Shown in pieces: positions 34,229 to 43,277 of a stretch of 64,000 bases of DNA. The position numbers and the translations under genes were made by a program. The notes under the pieces were generated by a model that was not told the DNA's origin, searched no databases, and saw nothing but the letters and a program-made list of their open reading frames with translations. The stretch spans positions 1 to 64,000 of the forward strand of contig CAKQDS010000008.1 of assembly GCA_934229535.1 (NCBI GenBank), written 5' to 3'. The DNA is from an uncultured Anaeroplasmataceae bacterium (GTDB lineage: Bacteria; Bacillota_I; Bacilli_A; Acholeplasmatales; Anaeroplasmataceae). The stretch's first letter is position 1; the number at the start of each line of letters is the position of its first letter.

Positions 34229-35071
34229 ATGTATGATGTAATAATTATTGGAAGTGGTCCATGTGGAATATCTACAGCGATTTATCTTAAAAGATATGGC
34301 TATAATCCTATAATAATTGCTAAAGATAATGGTGCTTTAGAGCGTGCTTCATTAATAGAAAATTATTTTGGGATTAATTCCATTTCAGGTCATGACTTGG
34401 CATTGTCTGGAATTAATCAAGCAAAGAACTTGCAGATTCCTATTATGAGAGAAGAAGTAATTGATGTTAGTATTGAAAATAATTTTGTTGTAAAAACATC
34501 TAATAATAGCTATGAAGCAAAGGCTTTAATGTTAGCAATGGGGAAATCACGAGCTAAAAATCCTCTTGCTCAAAAATTTGAAGGGTCTGGGGTTAGCTAT
34601 TGTGCAACTTGCGATGGCTTCTTTTATCGTAAAAAGAAAATTGCAATTGTTGGTAATGGAAAGTATATGCTAGAAGAATTAAGTGTCTTGAAAAATTTGA
34701 CTAATGATATTTTAATTTTTACAGATGGTAAGCCATTAGATGTTGAAGTTCCATATAAAACAATTACTGATAAAATAATTGATTTTAAGGGTGATGATTC
34801 GGGCCTTAAGGAAATTGTTACAAAAAACGGAACCTATGAAATTGATGGATGCTTTATGGCTATTGGTTCAATGCAAGGTTTTTCCCTAGCTTCTCATATT
34901 GGTATTGCAACAAATAATGAAAATATTTTAGTTAATTCTGATTATATGACGAATATTAAGGGGATTTTTGCTGGCGGTGATTTGATTGGTGGATTATTAC
35001 AGGTATCAAAGGCAGTAAGTGATGGAGCAAATGCTGCTTTGGGAATTAAAAAATATTTAATGAGTAAGTAG
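34229..35071 (+). CDS. Thioredoxin reductase-like flavoprotein lacking NADPH motifs
   Basis: 280 residues of the thioredoxin-reductase fold. FAD loop GSGPCGIS, redox-active CATC (about residues 131-134), and C-terminal GIFAGGDLIGG with the flavin contact. The second dinucleotide site is altered: instead of GGGDSA and HRRxxxR it reads GNGKYMLEE and TDG. Ferredoxin-dependent flavin thioredoxin reductases (FFTR) of clostridia and deeply rooted TrxR types lack these motifs in the same way. The electron donor may therefore be ferredoxin rather than NADPH. Coupled to trxA. Confidence 0.85.
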   Translation: MYDVIIIGSGPCGISTAIYLKRYGYNPIIIAKDNGALERASLIENYFGINSISGHDLALSGINQAKNLQIPIMREEVIDVSIENNFVVKTSNNSYEAKALMLAMGKSRAKNPLAQKFEGSGVSYCATCDGFFYRKKKIAIVGNGKYMLEELSVLKNLTNDILIFTDGKPLDVEVPYKTITDKIIDFKGDDSGLKEIVTKNGTYEIDGCFMAIGSMQGFSLASHIGIATNNENILVNSDYMTNIKGIFAGGDLIGGLLQVSKAVSDGANAALGIKKYLMSK

Positions 35072-35090
35072 TTTTTTACTTACTTTTTTT
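35063..35090 (+). terminator. Terminator of trxA-reductase
   Basis: AGTAAGTA (35063-35070) and TACTTACT (35077-35084) then T run; it overlaps the stop codon. Confidence 0.8.
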
Positions 35091-35093
35091 AAC

Positions 35094-35117
35094 AAAAAAA
35101 GGAACTAAAGTTCCTTT
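35094..35117 (-). terminator. Terminator of the aminotransferase gene
   Basis: On the - strand GGAAC/GTTCC (AAGGAAC...GTTCCTT) around TTTA, followed by seven T. It contains the aminotransferase stop codon. Confidence 0.8.
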
Positions 35118-36238
35118 ATAAATGATTCTAAAGCATCTAATGCTTTTTTTATTGTATCCATATCTACACAATAACTTATTCTAATATAATCATCAGCCTC
35201 AAAACAAATACCAGGTATAATTGCTACCTTATATTTTAAAGCTAGCATTTTACAAAATGTCCATGAATCAATACCAAATTTTTTGATTGATGGGAATACA
35301 TAGAATGCTCCTTCTGGGATATTAAGAACAAGTCCCATATTTATTAGTCTATTACAAACATAGTCTCTACGTATTTTATAGCTTTCAATCATTTCCTTTG
35401 GATCAAAAAGAAGAGCCTCTTCCATAGCAGGTTGGATAAAGGTGTTTTCACCTACAAGCATATATTGATGAATTTTTAAGGCTTCAATTACAAAATCCTT
35501 AGGTGCCAGCATATAGCCGCAGCGCCAACCTGGCATAGCGTATGGCTTTGATAAACTTTGGCAAATAATCATTTGCGGTTTTAAGTCCTTGTATTTGCAC
35601 ATAAAACTTGCTTTAGTGTAAATGATTTGATTATAAACATCATCACTTATTAGATAAATTGGCTTGTTTTTAATAGCATTATAGATGTTAGCTAATGATT
35701 GATCGTCTAAAATAGCGCCAGTTGGGTTATTTGGAGATGTAATGATTATGGCTTTAGTTTTGCTTGTAATTGCCTTGTCTAGCATTTCTTTAGAAATTTG
35801 AAAATTGTTTGCAGTAGTATCAATAGTTACAACTTTACCTTTAGCAAAATTTATTATTTGACGATACATTGGGTAGGCAGGAATTGGAACAATAAATTCA
35901 TCACCTGGATTAGTCATTGTAAAAATTGCCGCAGTTAAGGCTTCGGTTGAGCCATGAGTAATTATTACCTCATCGGGTACATAATCAAGATTATTTTTTC
36001 TTTTTTCAAATTCACATACGGCTTTTCTTGTAGATAGAAGACCAGGTGTAGGTCCATATTTCGTCATATTTTGATTTAAGGCATTGATACAAGCCTTTTT
36101 TACTGAATCTGGTGTATTGAAATCAGGTTGGCCAAGAGTGAGAATGAGATTTGCACCAACACTTTGAGCATAATCGTTAAATTGACGTATTTTTGATGTT
36201 TCGACTAATTTGATTTGTTCATTGAGCTTTATATTCAT
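35105..36238 (-). CDS. Class I PLP-dependent aminotransferase, probably N-acetyl-LL-DAP aminotransferase
   Basis: 377-residue fold-type I aminotransferase. LGQPDFNTPDSV, SPNNPTG, DDVYNQIIY, the PLP lysine in QSLSKPYAMPGWRCGY and ISYC near the C-terminus are present. Divergent from, and sharing the upstream region with, a lysine operon that has DapH and an acetyl-DAP deacetylase but no aminotransferase. PatA of Bacillus fills this step, so that assignment is a context inference. General aspartate aminotransferase is the alternative. Confidence 0.85.
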   Translation of the reverse strand: MNIKLNEQIKLVETSKIRQFNDYAQSVGANLILTLGQPDFNTPDSVKKACINALNQNMTKYGPTPGLLSTRKAVCEFEKRKNNLDYVPDEVIITHGSTEALTAAIFTMTNPGDEFIVPIPAYPMYRQIINFAKGKVVTIDTTANNFQISKEMLDKAITSKTKAIIITSPNNPTGAILDDQSLANIYNAIKNKPIYLISDDVYNQIIYTKASFMCKYKDLKPQMIICQSLSKPYAMPGWRCGYMLAPKDFVIEALKIHQYMLVGENTFIQPAMEEALLFDPKEMIESYKIRRDYVCNRLINMGLVLNIPEGAFYVFPSIKKFGIDSWTFCKMLALKYKVAIIPGICFEADDYIRISYCVDMDTIKKALDALESFIKEL

Positions 36239-36326
36239 AGATTTTATCCTTTCGATTAATTATTATGTAATAATTATACACATACTTAGCTAAAAAAACA
36301 ATGAAAATTATATTTTTCATAATTTA

Positions 36327-36359
36327 TTGTAGACAAATTATATCAAAGTATGATAAAAT
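36327..36359 (+). promoter_or_regulatory. Promoter of the lysine operon
   Basis: TTGTAG (36327-36332)-16 nt-TATGAT (36349-36354), or TAGACA (36330-36335)-18 nt-TAAAAT (36354-36359). Confidence 0.55.
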
Positions 36360-36376
36360 AGAGATTAAGTTAATAG

Positions 36377-36579
36377 TAAATAGAGGTTGCGATGCAAATG
36401 AGTAGATTATAGAGAAGGCATTCAATGAAATAATTGAAAGGTAATCATCGCCGAATAAGAAATTATGGCAATTTTTTCTTATGGGTGCATAAAGAATATT
36501 TATGCAACTCCTACTTTATTTAGTAGAGGAGCTATTTGATGTAATCATTATAAGCACTTTACGGTGCTTTTATTTTTTC
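36377..36579 (+). promoter_or_regulatory. Lysine riboswitch (L box) with expression-platform terminator
   Basis: Aptamer stems are all visible: P1 AAATAG/CTATTT (36378-36383/36532-36537); P2 GCGATG/CATCGC (36389-36394/36446-36451) with an inner TTCAAT/ATTGAA; P3 ATAAGAA/TTCTTAT (36455-36461/36476-36482); P4 TGCATAAA/TTTATGCA; P5 CTCCTACT/AGTAGAGGAG. Conserved core words AGAGGTTGCGATGC, GAGTAGA, GAAAGG and ATCGCCGAA match the L-box pattern. Then AAGCAC/GTGCTT (36552-36557/36564-36569) plus a T run forms the terminator. Lysine binding should terminate transcription of the operon behind it. Confidence 0.93.
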
Positions 36580-36595
36580 TTTGGAGGTATATTAG

Positions 36596-37831
36596 ATGTC
36601 TATTTTAAAAATTAATGGTGTCAGTTGTGATGAATTGAAGGAGAATTTTGGAACTCCACTTTATATTTATGATGAAAATAGATTAATTGATAATATTAAG
36701 GAATTTAAAAACAACTTTAAATCAAATTGTTTTAAAACTAAAGTGATATATGCGTCTAAAAGCTTTAATATTAAAGCAATGCTTCGTCTTGTTAAGGAAT
36801 ATAATCTTGGCCTTGATTGCGTTTCGCTTGGGGAACTTTACACAGCTAATATGGTAAACTTTAATCATAAGGATATTTATCTACATGGTAATAATAAAAG
36901 TGATGAAGAAATTTTGTATTCAATTGAAAATAATGTAAATATAATTGTGGATAATATTTGTGAGTTAGAAAGAATAAAAAGACTTGCTAATGATAAAGAT
37001 GTTAATTTATTTATTAGAATTAATGTCGGTGTAGAGGCTCATACACATAAATATATCGTTACAAGTGATATCGATTCTAAGTTTGGCGTAATTTATAATA
37101 GTGATGATTATAAAAAAATGTTAGAAATAATTAATCATAATAAGAATTTAAATTTAGTTGGGCTACATTCTCATATAGGTTCTCAAATTTTTGATTTGTC
37201 AGGCTTTGCTGAGGAAATAAAAAGACTAGTATCATATTGTAAAGATTTTTCAAAGCCAATAAGTCTTGATTTAGGTGGTGGCTTTGGTGTTTTTTATACA
37301 AGTGAGGATACACCTAAAAAAATTGCTGATGTTTGTCATTTTATTGTTGAATGTGTTATTAAATATACTAAAGAATTTAATGTTAAGCTAAATGAGGTAT
37401 TAATTGAACCTGGTAGAGCTATTGTTGGTGAAGCTGGTTATACTCTTTATACAATTGGCGATGTTAAAAGAACACCACATAAGCTTTATTACTTTATTGA
37501 TGGGGGAATGACTGATAATATTAGACCAGCATTATATCAAGCAAAATATAGCTTTGATGTTGCAACAAAAATCGATTATCCTAAGGATGAAATGGTTTGT
37601 ATCGCTGGTAAATGCTGTGAATCTGGGGATATTTTAGCAGAAATGGTAGTTTTACCAAAGGCTACTAGCGGAGATTTACTAATTTCCTATACAACAGGTG
37701 CCTATGGCTATTCTATGAGTTCTAATTATAATAAGGCCTTAACGCCAGGTGTAGTTTTTATCAAGGATGGCAAGGCTAGAGTTGTAGTTAAAAGGCAAAC
37801 ATTAACGGAATTAATAGAAAGGGAAATATAA
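36596..37831 (+). CDS. lysA: Diaminopimelate decarboxylase
   Basis: Last step of lysine synthesis. 411-residue PLP barrel of the alanine-racemase fold: YASKSFN with the PLP lysine (about residue 52), GLDCVSLGEL, GLHSHIGSQI, GGGFGV phosphate loop, EPGRAIVGEAG, and CCESGD carrying the catalytic cysteine from the partner subunit. GGAGG ribosome-binding site 8 nt before ATG, directly after the riboswitch terminator. It heads an eight-gene operon; its stop shares a base with the dapF start. Confidence 0.96.
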   Translation: MSILKINGVSCDELKENFGTPLYIYDENRLIDNIKEFKNNFKSNCFKTKVIYASKSFNIKAMLRLVKEYNLGLDCVSLGELYTANMVNFNHKDIYLHGNNKSDEEILYSIENNVNIIVDNICELERIKRLANDKDVNLFIRINVGVEAHTHKYIVTSDIDSKFGVIYNSDDYKKMLEIINHNKNLNLVGLHSHIGSQIFDLSGFAEEIKRLVSYCKDFSKPISLDLGGGFGVFYTSEDTPKKIADVCHFIVECVIKYTKEFNVKLNEVLIEPGRAIVGEAGYTLYTIGDVKRTPHKLYYFIDGGMTDNIRPALYQAKYSFDVATKIDYPKDEMVCIAGKCCESGDILAEMVVLPKATSGDLLISYTTGAYGYSMSSNYNKALTPGVVFIKDGKARVVVKRQTLTELIEREI

Positions 37832-38631
37832 TGAAATTTTTAAAAATGCATGGTTGTGGTAATGATTTTTTAATTGCCGATTATAAAGAAAATATTGATT
37901 ATTCAAACTTAGCAATAAAAATTTGTGATAGATATGTAGGCGTAGGTGCAGATGGATTAATTTTAGTAAAAACTAATCCATTAGAAATGATTTATTATAA
38001 TTCTGATGGTTCAAGAGCACCAATGTGTGGTAATGGTATACGTTGTTTTGCACTTTATTGCTATTATAATAAAATTGTTAATGATCTTAATTTTGATGTA
38101 CTAACACTTGCTGGTATAATGAAAATTGAAATTAAATGTCTTAATCCTTTTAATGTTAGGGTAAATATGGGAAAAGCTATTTATGATAATAGTCTTATAA
38201 AAGCCTATGATGATTTAAGCTTCAAAGGAAGAATAATTAAGGTAAATGATTTAGAAGTGAAGATTTATTCACTTTTCGCTGGAACTATTCATACAGTTAT
38301 TTTTGTTGATGACTTTAATGATAAGGTTTTAGACTATGCTAAGGATATTTCTGATTTTTATCTTTTTAGGGAAAAAACTAATGTTAATTTTGTAAAGGTT
38401 GTTAATAAAGATACAATCTATGTTAAAACCTTTGAAAGAGGCTGTGGTTGGACGTTTGCTTGTGGAACTGGATGCTGTGCTAGCGTATATGTTGCTAATG
38501 AGCTTGGTAAAATTAATAATGAAGCTAATGTTATTTTGAAATATGGTACTTTAAATATAAAAATAGAAGATAATATTTATATGACAGGACCAGCAAAAAT
38601 TGTATATGAAGGTGAATATAAATTATGTTAA
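37831..38631 (+). CDS. dapF: Diaminopimelate epimerase
   Basis: Converts LL- to meso-diaminopimelate. 266 residues, two-cysteine racemase: MKFLKMHGCGNDF, the first catalytic Cys in MCGNGIRCFA (about residue 72), and the second in FACGTGCCAS (about residue 210). Overlaps both neighbours by a few bases (ATGTTAA with dapA), so translation is coupled. Confidence 0.96.
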   Translation: MKFLKMHGCGNDFLIADYKENIDYSNLAIKICDRYVGVGADGLILVKTNPLEMIYYNSDGSRAPMCGNGIRCFALYCYYNKIVNDLNFDVLTLAGIMKIEIKCLNPFNVRVNMGKAIYDNSLIKAYDDLSFKGRIIKVNDLEVKIYSLFAGTIHTVIFVDDFNDKVLDYAKDISDFYLFREKTNVNFVKVVNKDTIYVKTFERGCGWTFACGTGCCASVYVANELGKINNEANVILKYGTLNIKIEDNIYMTGPAKIVYEGEYKLC

Positions 38632-39509
38632 AGGGTAGCTTTGTAGCACTTATCACTCCATTTTTGGAGGATGGAAGTACAAATTATCAAAAATTAAAGG
38701 AGTTAGTAGAATATCATATTAATAATGGAACAAATGGATTAGTTGTTTTGGGAACAACAGCTGAGGCTGCAACTATTGATTTTGAAGAGCAGAAAAAAAT
38801 TGCTAAGTTTGTTATTGAACTAGTTAATAAAAGAATACCAGTAATGGTAGGTGCTGGATCAAATTCAACTGAAATAGCATGCAAAAATGCTTATGAGCTT
38901 TCAAGGCTTGGAGCTGATTATATTTTATCAATAACTCCTTATTATAATAAATGTAATAATGAGGGAATGATTCGTCATTTTGAAGCTATCGCTAAGGCAT
39001 CAGCCTGTCCGGTAATGCTTTATAATGTTCCTGGTAGAACCAACGTATCAATTTCAATTGAAGCTATTGCTCATTTAGCTAAAAATAAAAATATTTGTGG
39101 AATTAAAGAAGCTTCAGGGAATATGTCATATGCTATGAAGGTTAGTCAATATTTAAGTGATGATTTTGTAATGTTTTCAGGGAATGATGATATTATTTTA
39201 CCAATGATAAGCATTGGTGCAAGTGGAGTTATTTCTGTTTTAGCAAATATTTGCCCTAAAACTGTTAAGAACATATGTCAATATGCCTTAGATGGTAATT
39301 ATTTAGAGGCAAGAATGCTAGCTAATAGTAGTCTTAAGCTTGCAAATGCTTTATTTATGGAAACGAGCCCTATTCCTATTAAGGAAGCAATGAATTATTT
39401 AGGATTTGAGGTTGGAGGATATCATTTACCATTATGTAATATGAGCTTTGAAAATAAAGAAAAGCTGATTAAGGTAATAAATGAATCAAAAGGAGTAATT
39501 AATCTATGA
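38625..39509 (+). CDS. dapA: 4-hydroxy-tetrahydrodipicolinate synthase
   Basis: Condenses pyruvate and aspartate semialdehyde, the entry to the DAP branch. 294-residue TIM barrel: GSFVALITPF, GTTAEAATI, YYNKCNNEG with the catalytic Tyr, GRTNVSI, and the Schiff-base lysine in GIKEASGNM (about residue 160). The product is also the precursor of dipicolinate, made with DpaA (17 kb). Confidence 0.96.
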   Translation: MLKGSFVALITPFLEDGSTNYQKLKELVEYHINNGTNGLVVLGTTAEAATIDFEEQKKIAKFVIELVNKRIPVMVGAGSNSTEIACKNAYELSRLGADYILSITPYYNKCNNEGMIRHFEAIAKASACPVMLYNVPGRTNVSISIEAIAHLAKNKNICGIKEASGNMSYAMKVSQYLSDDFVMFSGNDDIILPMISIGASGVISVLANICPKTVKNICQYALDGNYLEARMLANSSLKLANALFMETSPIPIKEAMNYLGFEVGGYHLPLCNMSFENKEKLIKVINESKGVINL

Positions 39510-40225
39510 AAATATGCTTAGTAGGATATGGGGCAATGGGCCATATTGTTTATGAAATGGCAAATAATGAAATATCTGCAATTTGTGATATTAATTATGA
39601 AAAGGGAATTAAAAATTTATCTGAGTTAAAAGATCATATTGATGTAATTCTTGATTTTTCTAATCCCGCTAATTTAGATATGATTTACGAATATGCAATA
39701 AAGAATAATACACCAGTTGTTTTGGCTACTACTGGGTATAATATTGCAGCTGAAGCCAAGATTAATGAATTAGCTAAATTTGTGCCTGTTTTAAAAAGTG
39801 CAAATTTTAGCTTAGGTGTTTTAGTTATGGATAAGGTGCTAGAAATGATAACACCAATTTTAAAGGATAGCTTTGATATTGAAATTGTTGAAGCACACCA
39901 TCATAATAAGGTGGATGCACCATCAGGAACTGCAAAAATGTTTTTAAATACTTTAATTGATAAAACAAATTACGAACCAAACTTTGGTAGATATGGAAAT
40001 GAAAAAAGAAAACCAAACGAAATTGGTGTGTCTTCAATAAGAGGTGGTAGTATTGTTGGAGAGCACGAGGTTTTATATTGTGGTGAAGATGAGGTACTTA
40101 GCATTAAACATAGTGCTTCAAGTCGAAAAATTTTTGCTAAAGGTGCGCTTTTAGCTTGCAAATTTATTGTAAAACAGGAAAAAGGCTTGTATAATATGAA
40201 AGACGTGTTATTTAAAGGAGAATAA
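39506..40225 (+). CDS. dapB: 4-hydroxy-tetrahydrodipicolinate reductase
   Basis: 239 residues. N-terminal LVGYGAMGH binds the nucleotide, and the central [15 protein letters not shown] carries the catalytic His and Lys. Starts by ATGA overlap with dapA and ends one base into dapH; the operon is tightly packed. Confidence 0.96.
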   Translation: MKICLVGYGAMGHIVYEMANNEISAICDINYEKGIKNLSELKDHIDVILDFSNPANLDMIYEYAIKNNTPVVLATTGYNIAAEAKINELAKFVPVLKSANFSLGVLVMDKVLEMITPILKDSFDIEIVEAHHHNKVDAPSGTAKMFLNTLIDKTNYEPNFGRYGNEKRKPNEIGVSSIRGGSIVGEHEVLYCGEDEVLSIKHSASSRKIFAKGALLACKFIVKQEKGLYNMKDVLFKGE

Positions 40226-40923
40226 TGATGGACGCTTTAGAAATTATAAATTTAATACATACTTCAAAGAAAAAAACACCTATTAGGGCTTATATTAAGG
40301 CAAGAAAAGACATTGATTTTTTAGGTTGTCATTGCTTTGGTAATAAGGATGGTTATATTGTAATTGGTGAATATGAGGATTTTAAAAAAGCAATTGATAT
40401 AAATAAGGAATTTATTATTGACTGCTTTATTGAAAATGATTATCGTAATTCGGCAATTCCTCTTTTAGACAAAAAAAATATTAATGCTAGAATTGAACCA
40501 GGAGCAATTATTAGAGATATGGTTGAAATTGGTAATAATGCTGTAATTATGATGGGTGCAATTATTAATATTGGTGCTGTAATTGGTGATGGAACAATGA
40601 TTGATATGGGCGCAGTCCTTGGTGGACGAGCTATAGTTGGTAAAAATTGTCATATTGGAGCAGGAAGCGTTCTTGCTGGAGTAGTTGAGCCACCATCAGC
40701 AACACCTGTTGTAATCGAGGATGATGTGCTAATTGGAGCTAATGCCGTTGTAATTGAAGGCGTAAGAGTTGGTAAGGGTTCTGTCGTTGCAGCTGGTGCT
40801 GTTGTAATTGAAGATGTTCCTAGTGGTGTTGTTGTAGCAGGAGTTCCAGCTAAAATTATTAAGAAAAAGGATGAGAAAACTCTTTCAAAATCTGAATTAA
40901 TTGATGCATTAAGGACATTGTAA
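40225..40923 (+). CDS. dapH: Tetrahydrodipicolinate N-acetyltransferase
   Basis: 232-residue left-handed beta-helix acyltransferase. N-terminal [10 protein letters not shown] and [54 protein letters not shown] show hexapeptide repeats. It is close in length and opening to Bacillus DapH (acetyl variant) rather than the ~275-residue DapD succinylase. Together with the deacetylase at the end of the operon this defines the acetyl-DAP route. Confidence 0.94.
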   Translation: MMDALEIINLIHTSKKKTPIRAYIKARKDIDFLGCHCFGNKDGYIVIGEYEDFKKAIDINKEFIIDCFIENDYRNSAIPLLDKKNINARIEPGAIIRDMVEIGNNAVIMMGAIINIGAVIGDGTMIDMGAVLGGRAIVGKNCHIGAGSVLAGVVEPPSATPVVIEDDVLIGANAVVIEGVRVGKGSVVAAGAVVIEDVPSGVVVAGVPAKIIKKKDEKTLSKSELIDALRTL

Positions 40924-40971
40924 CAAGCATTTACATTTAAAAATAATATAATAAAATATGGAGATGGAAGA

Positions 40972-41964
40972 ATGAAAAAATATAATGTAGCAATCGTTGG
41001 AGCAACTGGTTTAGTAGGAAGTACATTTATTCATGTGCTTGAGGAATATAAATTTCCTGTTAAATCAATAAAAATGCTTGCATCAAAGAGAAGTGCAGGC
41101 AAAAAATTATTATTTAATGGAAATGAATATACTGTTGAAGAATTAACAGAAAATTCATTTGAAGGTATTGATTTAGCACTTTTCAGTGCTGGTGGTGATG
41201 TAAGCAGAAAATTTGCTCCAATTGCGAGAAGTGCAGGTGCGAGAGTTATTGATAATTCATCAGCATGGCGTCAAGATAAGGAAATACCATTGATTGTTCC
41301 TGAGGTGAATTTTTCAGATTATAAAATGAATAAATTAATTGCTAATCCTAATTGTTCAACAATTCAATCAATTATACCATTAAAGGCAATAGATGATGCT
41401 TATGGATTAACAAGAGTTTTTTATTCAACATATCAAGCTGTTTCTGGTTCTGGTCAAAAGGGTAAAAATGATTTGGAGGGATGCTTAAATGGTGATGAGC
41501 CAAAATTCTATCCATATAATATTGCTCAAACATGTATACCAGAAATTGATGTATTTTTAGATAATGGATATACAAAGGAAGAAATTAAAATGGTAAATGA
41601 AACTAGAAAAATTCTTCATAAGCCAGATCTTTTAGTTTCAGCAACATGTGTTAGAGTTCCCGTTGCAAATTCTCATGGTGTAAGTATTATGTGTGAGGTT
41701 GAAAAAGAATTTGACATTGATGATGTAAAGAAAACACTTGCTAATTTCCCTGATATAGTTGTTCTAGATGATAATGTTAACCATATTTATCCAACAAGTA
41801 TTGTTGCCAATGGAACTGATAAAGTTTATGTAGGAAGAATTCGTAAGGATTTAGCTCAGAAAAATGGTTTATTGTTTTATTGTACAGCTGATAATATCCG
41901 TAAGGGTGCTGCCTCAAATGCTGTTCAAATAGCGATGAAGCTTGCAGAAATTGATGAAATGTAG
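40972..41964 (+). CDS. asd: Aspartate-semialdehyde dehydrogenase
   Basis: 330 residues. GATGLVGSTF NADP loop, FSAGGDVSRKFAP, ANPNCSTIQ with the catalytic Cys (about residue 128), QAVSGSGQKG, and the catalytic His in RVPVANSHGVS. It supplies aspartate semialdehyde to DapA and to threonine/methionine synthesis. GGAG ribosome-binding site 8 nt upstream; a 48-nt gap after dapH. Confidence 0.96.
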   Translation: MKKYNVAIVGATGLVGSTFIHVLEEYKFPVKSIKMLASKRSAGKKLLFNGNEYTVEELTENSFEGIDLALFSAGGDVSRKFAPIARSAGARVIDNSSAWRQDKEIPLIVPEVNFSDYKMNKLIANPNCSTIQSIIPLKAIDDAYGLTRVFYSTYQAVSGSGQKGKNDLEGCLNGDEPKFYPYNIAQTCIPEIDVFLDNGYTKEEIKMVNETRKILHKPDLLVSATCVRVPVANSHGVSIMCEVEKEFDIDDVKKTLANFPDIVVLDDNVNHIYPTSIVANGTDKVYVGRIRKDLAQKNGLLFYCTADNIRKGAASNAVQIAMKLAEIDEM

Positions 41965-41972
41965 GTGTAATT

Positions 41973-43277
41973 ATGATTGTTGTATGTAAATTTGGTGGTT
42001 CATCACTGTCATGCTCAACTCAATTTGAAAAGGTAAAAAATATTGTTCTTAGTGACGAACAACGACAGGTAGTAGTTGTATCAGCTTTAGGAAAGCGTAA
42101 TAAGAGTGATACGAAAATTACCGATTTGCTTTATATATTAGGAGCTCATTTAAAATATAATGTTGGCTATGATGATATATGGAATATGTTTTCATCTCGA
42201 TTTATAGGTGTTAAAGAGGAGCTAGGGTTAAAATATGACATTGAAGGTGATTTAGAGGCTTTGAAGAATGAATTAAGTTCACATATTCAAACTGATTATT
42301 TAGTAAGTAGAGGTGAATATTTTACTGCCAAATTAATGAGTGAATATTTAGGATTTACTTTTGTAGATGCTAAAGATCTTATTTCCTTTGATTATGATGG
42401 TAAAATCAATTATGAGGTAACTGAAGAGAAGGTAAATCAGGCATTTGCAAAATATGGAAGAATAATTGTTCCAGGCTTTTATGGTAGCTTTCCAAATGGT
42501 TCAATTAAATTATTAAGTCGTGGTGGAAGCGATGTTACTGGTTCAATTTTGGCAAAAAGCTTAAATGCTTCAATGTATGAAAACTGGACAGATGTTTCAG
42601 GTGTATATGCTGTTGATCCAAGAATTGTAGAAAATCCTCGAAGTATTCCGCAAATTACTTATGCCGAATTAAGAGAATTATCTTATATGGGTGCAAATGT
42701 TTTACATGAAGAAACTGTTTTTCCAGTTCAGGCGCTAAATATTCCTATTAATATTAAAAATACTAATGATCCTAATAATCCAGGCACTATTATTCGTCAA
42801 AAATGTGATGACGATACTCATATTGTAACTGGTATTGCTGGCAAAAAGAACTTTATGTCATTTAATATTTTCCGTGATCATATGTCAAATGAAATTGGCT
42901 TTTTAAGAAAGGTCTTATCAATTTTTGAAAAATATAAGGTTTCAATTGAACATATTCCTTCGGGAATTGATTCGATTTCTGTTGTTTGTTCAAAGGAATC
43001 ATGTGAAAACTATTATTATGAAATTATATCTGATATTAAAAGAGAGCTTGAAGCTGATGTAACGCTTGATGAGGATATTGCATTAGTAGCTATTGTTGGT
43101 AGAAACATGGTTAAGCGTAGTGGATTATGTGGTAAGGTATTTACAATTTTAGGAAATTCTAAAATTAATGTTAAGCTTTTAGCTCAAGGTCCAAGTGAAT
43201 TAAATATAATAGTCGGTGTATCTGAGGCTGATTATGAAGAAACAATTCGTTCATTATATAAGGATATTGTTGCATGA
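41973..43277 (+). CDS. lysC: Aspartate kinase
   Basis: First enzyme of the aspartate family pathway. 434 residues: KFGGSSLS, an inserted helical segment (HLKYNVGYDDIW), SRGEYFTAKLMSEYL, SRGGSDVTGS and NWTDVSGVY in the kinase domain, and two ACT domains (from about 295), so allosteric feedback is expected. The insert puts it in the longer class of Gram-positive aspartokinases. Overlaps the deacetylase start by 4 nt. Confidence 0.95.
   Translation: MIVVCKFGGSSLSCSTQFEKVKNIVLSDEQRQVVVVSALGKRNKSDTKITDLLYILGAHLKYNVGYDDIWNMFSSRFIGVKEELGLKYDIEGDLEALKNELSSHIQTDYLVSRGEYFTAKLMSEYLGFTFVDAKDLISFDYDGKINYEVTEEKVNQAFAKYGRIIVPGFYGSFPNGSIKLLSRGGSDVTGSILAKSLNASMYENWTDVSGVYAVDPRIVENPRSIPQITYAELRELSYMGANVLHEETVFPVQALNIPINIKNTNDPNNPGTIIRQKCDDDTHIVTGIAGKKNFMSFNIFRDHMSNEIGFLRKVLSIFEKYKVSIEHIPSGIDSISVVCSKESCENYYYEIISDIKRELEADVTLDEDIALVAIVGRNMVKRSGLCGKVFTILGNSKINVKLLAQGPSELNIIVGVSEADYEETIRSLYKDIVA

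Noticed and set aside
36301..36320. ATGAAAA...TTTTCAT repeat upstream of the lysine operon, same arms as the kdg operator
   Set aside because: The spacing is 6 nt rather than 2 and the arms are simple AT-rich sequence; probably coincidence.
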